DNA from: Alphaproteobacteria bacterium
GTDB lineage: Bacteria; Pseudomonadota; Alphaproteobacteria; Sphingomonadales; Sphingomonadaceae
Direction of reading: 5' to 3'
DNA length: 43,702 nt
Assembly: GCA_003241875.1 (NCBI GenBank)
Contig: QBLU01000028.1
Span: 1-43,702, forward strand
Shown here: positions 1 to 7,309 of the stretch, one piece after another
How the letters are laid out: each line of letters begins with the position of its first letter
Position numbering within the stretch: position 1 is the stretch's first letter
The notes under the pieces: model-generated
The model's input: only the letters and a program-made list of their open reading frames with translations
The model's database searches: none
Told to the model about the DNA's origin: nothing
Position numbers and translations under genes: made by a program

Positions 1-53
1 GATCGCGCCGGCGCGGCCGGCTGGGCGGGGCGCGCGGCGGGGGGGACAGTCAT
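1..53 (-). CDS. Probable SctP-like T3SS protein, N-terminus only (runs off the left edge)
   Basis: An ATG at 53-51 on the minus strand overlaps the sctO stop in the ATGA arrangement seen at most junctions of this operon. The visible codons read MTVPPAARPAQPAAPA and are still open at base 1. A Pro/Ala-rich N-terminus directly after sctO is what is expected of SctP (YscP/FliK-like), the secreted ruler and substrate-specificity switch protein. Only about 17 residues are visible, so the call rests on gene order (N-O-P) and composition. No domain can be checked. Confidence 0.45.
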   Translation of the reverse strand, partial: MTVPPAARPAQPAAPAR

Positions 54-493
54 CGGTAGCTCCTGCGGTCTTCGCCCTCGCGGGCGACAATTTCCTCGGC
101 GGCTCGCGCCCGGGCCCGCGCCAGCCCGGCGGCGCGACCGGCCATGGCATCGGCGCGCAGCCGGGCGCGGACGAGGGCCGCCCTGGCCAGCGCCGCCTCG
201 GCACGGGCGGCGGCGAGCGCATCGGCAGCAGCGGCGCAGTCGTCGACGGCATCGGCGGCGCTGCGGGTCGCGGCGGCCAGGCAGGCGAGCAACGCCGGGG
301 CCGGCGCGACGGCAAGGCGGCGGCGGGTCGCCAGCACCGCGGCGTCGGCGGCAGCACGGCGCGCATCGGCCGCGGCAAGCGTGGCGGCGGCGGCATCGAC
401 AGCGGCGCTGGCGTGGCCGAGCGCCCGCAGCGCGCGGTCGCTGGCGAGATCGCGCAGTCGGCACAGCTGCCGCGCCTGGGCCAGCGCGGTCAC
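50..493 (-). CDS. sctO: T3SS stalk protein SctO (YscO/FliJ-like)
   Basis: This 147-aa protein starts at GTG, overlapping the sctN stop (GTGA). It is almost entirely Ala/Arg/Asp helix with heptad-like spacing, as expected for the two-helix antiparallel coiled coil of SctO/FliJ. That family sits in the pore of the SctN hexamer and links ATPase rotation to the SctV export gate. Members have very low sequence conservation and are usually recognised by size, coiled-coil character and position after the ATPase gene. All three fit here. No motif beyond the coiled coil can be claimed. Confidence 0.75.
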   Translation of the reverse strand: MTALAQARQLCRLRDLASDRALRALGHASAAVDAAAATLAAADARRAAADAAVLATRRRLAVAPAPALLACLAAATRSAADAVDDCAAAADALAAARAEAALARAALVRARLRADAMAGRAAGLARARARAAEEIVAREGEDRRSYR

Positions 494-1791
494 GCGGCGA
501 GGCCCCGCAGCAGCGCGACGCCGGCGGCGTGGTCGCTGCCGGCATCGGGCGGCTGCCGCAAGAAAGCGTCGATGTCGGGTTTCAGCGCGATCGCCTGGTC
601 GGCGAGCGGGTCGCTGCCGCTGCGATACTCGCCGACCTGGACGAGAAAGGCGATCTCGGCATGCTTGGCGAGCAGCGCCCGGATGCGCGTCGCAGCGGCG
701 CGCTGTTCGGCGCCGGCCAGCCGCGGGAACAGCCGGCTGAGGCTGGCGAGCACGTCGACGGCAGGATAATGGCCCTCGGCGCCGAGCTTGCGCGACAGCA
801 CGACATGGCCGTCGAGGATCGAGCGCACCTCCTCCCCGACCGGATCGCCGCCCTCCTCGTCCTCCAGCAGCACGGTGTAGATGCCGGTGATGCTGCCCCG
901 GCCATCGGCGCCGGCACGTTCGAACAGGCGCGGCAGTTCGGCAAAGACCGACGGCGGAAAGCCTCGGCGCACCGCCGGTTCGCCGGCAGCCAGGCCGATC
1001 TCGCGCAGCGCCCGGGCAAAGCGCGTCGCCGAATCCATCAACAGCAGCACCGATCGCCCCTCGGCGCGAAAGCCTTCGGCAATGGCGGTGGCATGATGGG
1101 CGGCGCGAACCCGCTCCATTGCCGGCCGGTCGGAGGTGGCGCAGACGATGACCGATCGGGCCAGGCCGGCGGGGCCGAGGCAGTCGGCGATGAACTCCCG
1201 CACCTCGCGGCCGCGCTCGCCGATCAGCGCGATGACGATGGCATCGGCCCTGGCGTGGCGCGCCAGCATCCCCATCAGGGTCGATTTACCGCCACCGGCC
1301 GCGGCAAAGACGCCGATGCGCTGGCCGACGCCCATGGTCAGCAGCGAGTCGATGACGCGGACACCGGTGGCCAGCACGCGGTCGATCGGCGGGCGCTGCA
1401 TCGGGTCGGGCGCCGCGGCATACAGCGGCCGGGTCGGCAGCGGCGGCAGCGGCCCGAGCCCATCGATCGGCGTGCCGAGGCCGTCGAGGACCCGGCCGAG
1501 CAGCGCCGCGCCGAACGGCACGCGCGGCGTATCGGCGCCGACCAGCACCTCGGCGCCTGCCGACAGCCCGCGCAACTCGCCGAGCGGCGTCAGCAGCGCC
1601 GTGTCGCCATCGAGGCCGATGACTTCGGCGAGCAAGGTCAGCCCCGTCGCCGGCTCGCGGATGGTGCAGCCCTGGCCGATGCGGGCGTCGATGCCGGTCA
1701 CCCGCAGCGTCGTGCCGAGCGCCGCGACGACGCGCCCGCGCCGTTCGACGGTGGTCAGCCCCGACAGCACATCCTGCAGGTCAAGCCGCAT
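490..1791 (-). CDS. sctN: T3SS ATPase SctN
   Basis: The product is 433 aa and belongs to the F1/FliI/YscN family. It hydrolyses ATP at the cytoplasmic base of the injectisome to release chaperones and unfold substrates. The P-loop AAAGGGKST spans about residues 163-171. The first P-loop position is Ala, as in YscN. The catalytic Glu lies in IGERGREV (E192) and the Walker B Asp in LLLMDSATRFA (D253). The family signature with SILDGHVVLSR and GHYPAVDVLASLSRL follows. The ATG at 1791 gives the normal family length and overlaps the end of sctL by 11 bp. A longer open frame upstream is a Pro/Ser-rich shadow of sctL. The SctC and SctI genes in the same operon favour SctN over flagellar FliI. Confidence 0.95.
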   Translation of the reverse strand: MRLDLQDVLSGLTTVERRGRVVAALGTTLRVTGIDARIGQGCTIREPATGLTLLAEVIGLDGDTALLTPLGELRGLSAGAEVLVGADTPRVPFGAALLGRVLDGLGTPIDGLGPLPPLPTRPLYAAAPDPMQRPPIDRVLATGVRVIDSLLTMGVGQRIGVFAAAGGGKSTLMGMLARHARADAIVIALIGERGREVREFIADCLGPAGLARSVIVCATSDRPAMERVRAAHHATAIAEGFRAEGRSVLLLMDSATRFARALREIGLAAGEPAVRRGFPPSVFAELPRLFERAGADGRGSITGIYTVLLEDEEGGDPVGEEVRSILDGHVVLSRKLGAEGHYPAVDVLASLSRLFPRLAGAEQRAAATRIRALLAKHAEIAFLVQVGEYRSGSDPLADQAIALKPDIDAFLRQPPDAGSDHAAGVALLRGLAA

Positions 1792-2365
1792 CGCGCACCC
1801 CCGGTGCCGCCAGCGCCGCCGCGATGGCGGCGAGCTGGGTGTCGAGACCGGCGCCGATGCTGCCGAGCGCGGTGACGATGATGCAGTCGGTGGCAGCGAC
1901 GCCGGCGTCGGCGACGACGGTGATCTGCGGACGGTCACCGAGGCGGGCGACGGTCGCCGCCACGGCGTCGGGATGGACGCGTGCCTCGGCGGCGGTATCG
2001 GGCGCCAGCGCCGCCGCGGCGGCGGCGGCGAGCGCGGCGACGGTGGCGGCGGGGCCGATGTCGGTGGCAATGTGCCGGGTGATGGCAACGGCAAGGCCGG
2101 CGGCTTCGGTTCGCAATTCGGCGCGCGCCGCGGCGGCACGAGCCTCCAGATCGAGCAGCGCGGTCGCCTGTTCGGCGGCGGCGACAGCAAGCCCGGCGGC
2201 GACACCCTCGGCATGGCCGCGCGCCGCGGCGGCGGCAACGATGGCATCGAGCCCGGCGAGCAGCCGGCGGGCATCGTCGAAGGCGGCGATGTCGGCCGCG
2301 GGGACGAGGGCATCATCGGTCGCGAGACTGGCGGCGCGGCCGTGATCGATGACGAGAAACGTCAT
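1781..2365 (-). CDS. sctL: T3SS stator protein SctL (YscL/FliH-like)
   Basis: This 194-aa protein starts with ATG at 2365, overlapping the preceding gene's stop by 4 bp, and ends 11 bp inside sctN. It has an Ala-rich helical middle (about residues 45-110) with the charged and alanine periodicity of FliH/SctL stalks. A C-terminal alpha/beta part follows, with RVHPDAVAATVARLG and ITVVADAGV, matching the HPDD-like segment of the FliH/V-ATPase-E-type peripheral stalk. SctL binds the SctN N-terminus and connects it to SctQ. Position between sctK and sctN is canonical. Confidence 0.85.
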   Translation of the reverse strand: MTFLVIDHGRAASLATDDALVPAADIAAFDDARRLLAGLDAIVAAAAARGHAEGVAAGLAVAAAEQATALLDLEARAAAARAELRTEAAGLAVAITRHIATDIGPAATVAALAAAAAAALAPDTAAEARVHPDAVAATVARLGDRPQITVVADAGVAATDCIIVTALGSIGAGLDTQLAAIAAALAAPGVRDAA

Positions 2366-2874
2366 GCCGGCACCTGCTGCGCCTCGGCGACCAGCGCGGC
2401 GGCACGTTCGGCATCGAAGGGCGAAACCGGCGGCAGCAGGTCGGCGAGCGCCGGCGGCAGGCTGGCGGCGAGGATGGCGGCGCCGGTGGCAGCGAGCTGG
2501 TCGAGGGCGAGATCGGGGGCATAGGCCGGGTCGCGATCGCTGCCCAGGGCGATGACATGGTCCAGCGCGGCGACTCCGATGCTGTCGGCAAGCGCCTTCA
2601 GCCGCGGGCCGTCGATGCTGCGGGCAAGATGCGGCGCCACCAGGACCAGTGCGGCGCGGCGACCAAGATCGGCGCGGACCGCCGGCGCCGCGCGCAGCCA
2701 GGCCGGGGCGGCGTCGATGTCGGCGATGGTCGTCGCCCGCCGCGGGCACCCGGCGAGCACCCGGGCCAGTCGCGCGGCGTGGCGCGCGGCGGGCGCGCCG
2801 TCCGTCGCTGCGTCCGCCAGCGCCACGATGTCGCTGGCAATCGCGGCGCGGCGCAGGCGCTGGCCGGCCGGCAT
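2362..2874 (-). CDS. sctK: SctK-like T3SS sorting-platform protein
   Basis: The product is 170 aa with no signal peptide or membrane segment. It starts at ATG 2874, 28 bp after sctJ, and ends overlapping the sctL start (ATGA). It is Ala/Leu/Asp-rich and predicted largely helical. SctK proteins connect the cytoplasmic face of SctD to the SctQ pods and are poorly conserved. The call is mainly from order (J-K-L-N-O) and size, which is somewhat smaller than YscK (about 210 aa). An in-frame TTG three codons upstream is an alternative start. Confidence 0.65.
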   Translation of the reverse strand: MPAGQRLRRAAIASDIVALADAATDGAPAARHAARLARVLAGCPRRATTIADIDAAPAWLRAAPAVRADLGRRAALVLVAPHLARSIDGPRLKALADSIGVAALDHVIALGSDRDPAYAPDLALDQLAATGAAILAASLPPALADLLPPVSPFDAERAAALVAEAQQVPA

Positions 2875-2902
2875 CAGGGACAAGCTCCGATCATCGTGCC
2901 CG

Positions 2903-3652
2903 TCATTCGGCCGGCGTGACGGCGCGGTTGCGCGGGCGGCGCCGCAACTGCCAGCGCCGCAGCGCCGGCCAGCCCAGCGCCAGCGCGACGATGGCGAGAA
3001 CGGGGGCGAGAAGCGCGCGCAGCCCGTCGCCGAGCCGTTCGCCGAGGCCAGGCTCGGCGGCGGCGAGGCTGCTCGGCTGGGCCGCCGACAGCACGACGGT
3101 GACATTTTCGGGCGCCAGTCCCTCGACGGCGTTGACGACGAGCGCGCGCAGCTGGCCGACCTGGCCCTCGAGGTTGGCGCCGGGGCGATAGACGATGACC
3201 ACCGAGGCCGAGGCCGGGCGGACGACATCGGACAGCGGATCGCGCGCCGGCTGGGTGACATGGACACGGCTTTCCATGACGCCGTCGATGATGCTGATGC
3301 TGTGCTGCAGCTCCTGCGCCAGCGCATAGTCGAGACGGGCGCGCTCCTCGAACGGCGACGAGACAAAGCCCTCCTTCTTGAAGATCGACCCCAGGCTCTC
3401 ATAGGCGGCGCGGGGATAGCCCTGGGCGCCGAGTAGGCGGGTGGCGCGCGAGAAGTCGCCCTCGGGCGCGGTCACCGTCCAGCTGGTGCCGGCCTGGCCG
3501 CCGTCGACCTTCTGCTTGCCGGCATCGATGCCGGCGGTCTTCAGGATGGCCACCATCTCGTTGGCATGACGCTCCGACTGGCCGGTATAGAGGTCGGCGC
3601 GGCCGCAGGCGGCGAGCAGCAGCAGGCTGCAAAGGAGGGCAAGCCGGCTCAT
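2903..3652 (-). CDS. sctJ: T3SS inner-ring lipoprotein SctJ
   Basis: This 249-aa protein is of the YscJ/PrgK/FliF-N family and forms the inner membrane ring. It has a lipoprotein signal with the lipobox LLAAC, followed by GRADLYTGQSERHANEMV, a typical SctJ opening. The first ring-building domain covers about residues 20-75 and the second about 110-185, including MESRVHVTQPARDPL. A C-terminal membrane helix lies at about 212-232 (LLAPVLAIVALALGWPAL), followed by a basic cytoplasmic tail. It overlaps the sctI stop by 4 bp. The lipobox distinguishes it from flagellar FliF. Confidence 0.95.
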   Translation of the reverse strand: MSRLALLCSLLLLAACGRADLYTGQSERHANEMVAILKTAGIDAGKQKVDGGQAGTSWTVTAPEGDFSRATRLLGAQGYPRAAYESLGSIFKKEGFVSSPFEERARLDYALAQELQHSISIIDGVMESRVHVTQPARDPLSDVVRPASASVVIVYRPGANLEGQVGQLRALVVNAVEGLAPENVTVVLSAAQPSSLAAAEPGLGERLGDGLRALLAPVLAIVALALGWPALRRWQLRRRPRNRAVTPAE

Positions 3653-4074
3653 GCCTGCTGCTTGAACAGCTGCTGCACGCCGTCGGACGTGCGGTTGGCG
3701 ATGCTCGACGACAGCTGGCAGTGGAACATGAACTCGTGGCAGCGCATGGTCAGCTGGACGATTTCGCCGGGGGTCAGGTCGCGCCCTTGCGCCATCGCGT
3801 CCTGGGCGAACTTGCCGACTTCGCGGGCCTGGCCGTTGACCTTTTCGAGCGCGCTGAACATGCCCTTCAGCGCCGGCGACACGGCATCGGCCGAATCGGG
3901 GGCGCGCGGCGGCGTCACCGGGGCGGCGGTGGCGGGGCCGCCGGCACGCGCCAGCGCCGCGTCGAACCGCGCGCCCGCCGCGGTCATGTCGCCCAGATTG
4001 GCGCCATAGCCGGCGAGCGTGGCGGGCGGCGCGGCGGGGGCGACCGCGGCGGCCGCGACAGCTTCGAGTCCCAT
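3649..4074 (-). CDS. sctI: T3SS inner-rod protein SctI
   Basis: The product is 141 aa, with an Ala/Pro-rich N-terminal half and a conserved C-terminal helix running from about residue 100. That helix includes LTPGEIVQLTMRCHEFMFHC and SSIANRTSDGVQQLFKQQ, the pattern of the YscI/HrpB rod family (a P-x-x-hydrophobic start and an N-K/R-x-S-x-G-V-Q-x-L-F end). SctI joins the export gate to the needle and is itself an early secreted substrate. The gene lies 5 bp after sctF and overlaps sctJ by 4 bp. Confidence 0.88.
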   Translation of the reverse strand: MGLEAVAAAAVAPAAPPATLAGYGANLGDMTAAGARFDAALARAGGPATAAPVTPPRAPDSADAVSPALKGMFSALEKVNGQAREVGKFAQDAMAQGRDLTPGEIVQLTMRCHEFMFHCQLSSSIANRTSDGVQQLFKQQA

Positions 4075-4079
4075 GGCGT

Positions 4080-4394
4080 TCAGCCCTTCCGTGCCATGGT
4101 CTCGAGCGACTTGCCGACGGCGTCGATCGAGCTCGAGGAACTTTGCGCGAGGAACGACAGGCGCAGCGATTCAGCGGTCAGCTTGGCGACGTCGGACGGG
4201 CGGTCGCTGCCGTCGATGCCGATGACATCGGCCTGGGCCTCGATGCGGCCGGCCTGGTTGTCGAGCGTCGTGCCCCAGCTGCGGGCCAGCGCCTCGAACC
4301 AGCTCGACGGCGCGTCGCGGCTGCCGCCCAGCGACGTCAGCGGAGCGCCGGCGACGCCGCCGAGGAAATTATTGCCATAACCATTGGTGTTCAT
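4080..4394 (-). CDS. sctF: Probable T3SS needle subunit SctF
   Basis: This 104-aa protein is preceded by a good RBS (AGGAG, 7 nt before ATG). It has no signal peptide. It consists of a Gly/Asn-rich start, a helix (residues about 32-57), a turn around GSDRPSD, and a second amphipathic helix containing LTAESLRLSFLAQSSSSSID and ending in MARKG. A helix-turn(P)-helix with a Ser/Ala-rich C-terminal helix is the SctF (YscF/PrgI/MxiH) architecture, and the slot between sctD and sctI is the YscF position. It is about 20 residues longer than typical needles, mostly at the N-terminus. Another small secreted or structural protein cannot be excluded. Confidence 0.68.
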   Translation of the reverse strand: MNTNGYGNNFLGGVAGAPLTSLGGSRDAPSSWFEALARSWGTTLDNQAGRIEAQADVIGIDGSDRPSDVAKLTAESLRLSFLAQSSSSSIDAVGKSLETMARKG

Positions 4395-4412
4395 CGCGTT
4401 GCTCCTGCTTGT

Positions 4413-5501
4413 CTAGAATGCCAGACGGACGCGCTGGCCGGCGTTTTCGAGGATGACGGAGGCGGTTTCGACGGCGACGAGGCGGTGGCCGGACGGCAGC
4501 ACCGCGCCCGGGAAATAATGGCCGCCGTCGGCGGTCAGGATATAGCCAGGGTTGCCGGCGACGACGCTGGAGACGCGACGCGTGGCGTCGCTGATGCTGG
4601 CCGGTGCCGGCACCGCCGCAGTGGCGAGGTCGCCCGCCATGCGCAGCCGGCCGAGGCCGGGCACGTCGCGGCGGACGAGGCCGACCAGCCGGGCCCGGGC
4701 CGCCGTGTCGAGGCCATTGTGATGCAGCTCGATGACCCCGCCGGGCGCCGGCCGCGCGGTGACGGCATAGCCGTTGATGCGCGCCGTGTCGGCGACGGCG
4801 CGGGCCAGTTCGGTATCGGACCGCAGCGCCAAGGTCGCCGGCACCTCGGCCTCGGCAAGCGCAAAGCTGACCGCCGGGCGGTCGGCCTCCGACGCGATGC
4901 GGCCGGCAACGGTGAGCGCGCCATCGGCGTCGGCACGGACCTGGAGGCCCGGATAGCCGGCGGCGGAGAGCGCCGCCGCGGCGCGGTCGCGCGCCTGGCC
5001 GGGCGAATCAAGCGGGTCGAAGTCCGACGGCACCATGGCGACCGCGCCGACCGCCAGCGCCGCCGCGACCGTTGCCGACGATCGGCCGAGGCGCAGCAGC
5101 CGCGCCGCCGGGACGTGCCACCAGCCGTCGTTGGCGGCGACGGGCGGCGGCGGCAGCGCCGCCGGGTCGGCGGCGAGCGCCTCGGCCTCGGCCCAGCGCG
5201 GGCTGTCGGCGGCGCCCCAGGCAAAGGCGGTGGCGCCGATGCGCAGCGGCACGAACGGCGGCAGCACCACCGCGGCGCCGGCGTCGAGCCGGCTGCCGAG
5301 CAGGTCGACCCGGCCCGCCAGCACCGCCAGCCGGGCGGCGCCGTCGCCGGTGATGTCGAGCTCGACCGCCAGCCCGGCGGTGTCGGGTTCGCGCAGGACG
5401 ATGTCGTGCCAATACTCATGGCCGATGGTGACCCGGCCGGTGCCGAGCGCGTGGCTGGCGCCACGATGACGCCCGGCGAGGACGCGCAGCTGCGTGGTCA
5501 T
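4413..5501 (-). CDS. sctD: T3SS inner-membrane ring protein SctD
   Basis: The product is 362 aa. Residues 1-97 form an FHA-like cytoplasmic domain (RVTIGHEYWHDIVLRE). A membrane segment lies at about 142-158 (SATVAAALAVGAVAMVP). The periplasmic part has repeated BON/ring-building modules, for example LTVAGRIASEADRPAVSFAL. This layout is that of SctD (YscD/PrgH), the outer of the two inner-membrane rings, which contacts SctJ and the secretin. The gene overlaps the end of sctC by 4 bp and is followed after 18 bp by sctF. It is somewhat shorter than YscD (about 420 aa). Confidence 0.9.
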   Translation of the reverse strand: MTTQLRVLAGRHRGASHALGTGRVTIGHEYWHDIVLREPDTAGLAVELDITGDGAARLAVLAGRVDLLGSRLDAGAAVVLPPFVPLRIGATAFAWGAADSPRWAEAEALAADPAALPPPPVAANDGWWHVPAARLLRLGRSSATVAAALAVGAVAMVPSDFDPLDSPGQARDRAAAALSAAGYPGLQVRADADGALTVAGRIASEADRPAVSFALAEAEVPATLALRSDTELARAVADTARINGYAVTARPAPGGVIELHHNGLDTAARARLVGLVRRDVPGLGRLRMAGDLATAAVPAPASISDATRRVSSVVAGNPGYILTADGGHYFPGAVLPSGHRLVAVETASVILENAGQRVRLAF

Positions 5502-7309
5502 CGGATAGCCTTTCCGGTTGCGGTGGCGGGGCGGATGGCGGCCGCCGGCAGCGCGGCGGGGGTGATCGGCGGATTGGACGCTGCTTGCGCTGCCTGGCGC
5601 TGCGACAGGTTGACGAGGCGCGGAGTGATGAGGAACAGCCGTTCTGACCGGCTCTTGTTGCGGGTGCGGTTCTTGAACAGCTCGCCGAGCAGCGGGATGT
5701 CGCCGAGCACCGGGACCTTGTCGACCTGGTCCGAATCGATGTCGGTGGTGAGGCCGCCGAGCAGCAGCGATTCACCGTTGATGATCAGCGCCTGGGTGCT
5801 GACCGACGAGCGATCGACGATCGGGATGTTCTCGACCGCCTGGCTCGACAGCGAGCCGTCCTCGATGTTGACGATAACGCGGATGCGGCTCTGGCCGTTG
5901 TCGGTGAAGACATGCGGGTTGACGCGCAGGGTGGTGCCGGCGGTGACGTTGAACAGGTCGACATTGAGCGACCCGGCGACACGGACGTAAAAGCTGCGGG
6001 TGCGGTCGAACACCGCCTCGACGTTGCTGAGGGTCATCACCTGCGGCCGCGACACGATGCGGGCGGCACCGCGCGTCTCCAGCGCGTTGATGCGGGCGAT
6101 GAACTCGCGCTGCGAGCCGATGATCGTCGAAATCACGCCGCCGCGGCCAGCGGGGGCGATGTTCTGGACGTTGCTTTCTAGGCTGCCGCCATTGGGCAGC
6201 AGCCGCAGGTCGTCGGCGGTGCCGTTGCCGAACAGCGCGCCGAAACCGCCCGAGCCGATGCGGAAGTTGACGCCGAGCCGGCGCAGTTTCTCGGTGTTGA
6301 CGTCGATGATGGTGGCTTCGATCTCGACGAGCTGGGGTTCGACGTCGAGCGCCTGCACCAGCCGGTCATAGGACCGCATCCGGTCGGCGGTGTCGCGGAT
6401 GATGAGGGCATTGAGGTGCGGGCTGGCCTCGATGCGGACCGTCGAGGGATCGGACAGCGGTGCCGCGGCCGGCGGCGGCGTGTCGGTGCTCGACCCCGCG
6501 GCGCCGGGGCTGTCGAAACCGAGCACCGGCAGCTGGTCGAGATCGGGCGCGATGGCGCCGAGGCCGCTGCCGCCGAGCCGCCGGGCGGTCGAGCGCACCC
6601 GCCGCGCGCCATAGCTGGGCGACGGCGTCGCGGCGACGGCGAGCGGCTGGTCGGTGACCAGCGCGCGCAGGATCGAAGCCATGCCGGGGATGCGGACCTC
6701 GCGGCCGCCGGCGAACACGCTGGTGTCCTCGGCGCGGGCATAACGCAGATAAAAGACGCGGAACTCCTGGCGGGCGAGGCGCGCGGCGCGATCGGGGCGA
6801 TAGCCGCCGCCGGTGCTGGCGGTCGAGGCTTCGCCGGCCAGTTCGGCAACGCTGGCGATGAACCCCGGTGTGCCGGTGGCGACCAGCCCGCCGCCGATGC
6901 GGCGAATGCGGTTGGCGCCGTCGGTCAGTCCCAGGTCGGCGGCATCCTCCGCAACGCGGCGGGCGTCGGCGGGGTTGGCGCGCAGCCGGCGGCTGGTCAG
7001 CGCCGTCGCCGGATAGACATGGATGGCGGCGCCGTCATAGCTGGCGATCAGGGCAAAGGCCTTGGCGATCGTGCCGAAAACCTTGTCCGAACGGCCGGTG
7101 AAGGTACCGCTGACGGTGCCGGTCAACCCCGGTTCGACGATCGCCGGCTGCCCGGCCTGGGCGAACAGGTCGCGCAGGAACAGCGCGATCGGCTGTTCGC
7201 GGGCGGTAATCGAGACGGGAACGTCGCCCGCCGGCAGCGCCAGCGCCGAATCGGCAAGCGACATCAGGACGACGCAAGCAATTCGGAGGACCATTGGGCG
7301 CAGGATCAT
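5498..7309 (-). CDS. sctC: T3SS outer-membrane secretin SctC
   Basis: The product is 603 aa from ATG 7309, which overlaps the sctV stop (ATGA). A longer frame upstream is a shadow of sctV. There is an N-terminal signal peptide (about residues 1-25, ending near SALA). The N0 domain includes VSITAREQPIALFLRDLFAQ, and N1 and N3 domains follow. The C-terminal secretin domain contains VPVLGDIPLLGELFKNR, the family signature. The secretin forms the outer-membrane pore of the injectisome. Its presence rules out a flagellar basal body. No pilotin gene is visible in the window. Confidence 0.96.
   Translation of the reverse strand: MILRPMVLRIACVVLMSLADSALALPAGDVPVSITAREQPIALFLRDLFAQAGQPAIVEPGLTGTVSGTFTGRSDKVFGTIAKAFALIASYDGAAIHVYPATALTSRRLRANPADARRVAEDAADLGLTDGANRIRRIGGGLVATGTPGFIASVAELAGEASTASTGGGYRPDRAARLARQEFRVFYLRYARAEDTSVFAGGREVRIPGMASILRALVTDQPLAVAATPSPSYGARRVRSTARRLGGSGLGAIAPDLDQLPVLGFDSPGAAGSSTDTPPPAAAPLSDPSTVRIEASPHLNALIIRDTADRMRSYDRLVQALDVEPQLVEIEATIIDVNTEKLRRLGVNFRIGSGGFGALFGNGTADDLRLLPNGGSLESNVQNIAPAGRGGVISTIIGSQREFIARINALETRGAARIVSRPQVMTLSNVEAVFDRTRSFYVRVAGSLNVDLFNVTAGTTLRVNPHVFTDNGQSRIRVIVNIEDGSLSSQAVENIPIVDRSSVSTQALIINGESLLLGGLTTDIDSDQVDKVPVLGDIPLLGELFKNRTRNKSRSERLFLITPRLVNLSQRQAAQAASNPPITPAALPAAAIRPATATGKAIR

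Noticed and set aside
529-2524. Long plus-strand open frames across the sctN/sctL region
   Set aside because: They are antisense shadows caused by high GC; composition is Arg/Ala/Gly-rich without family motifs.
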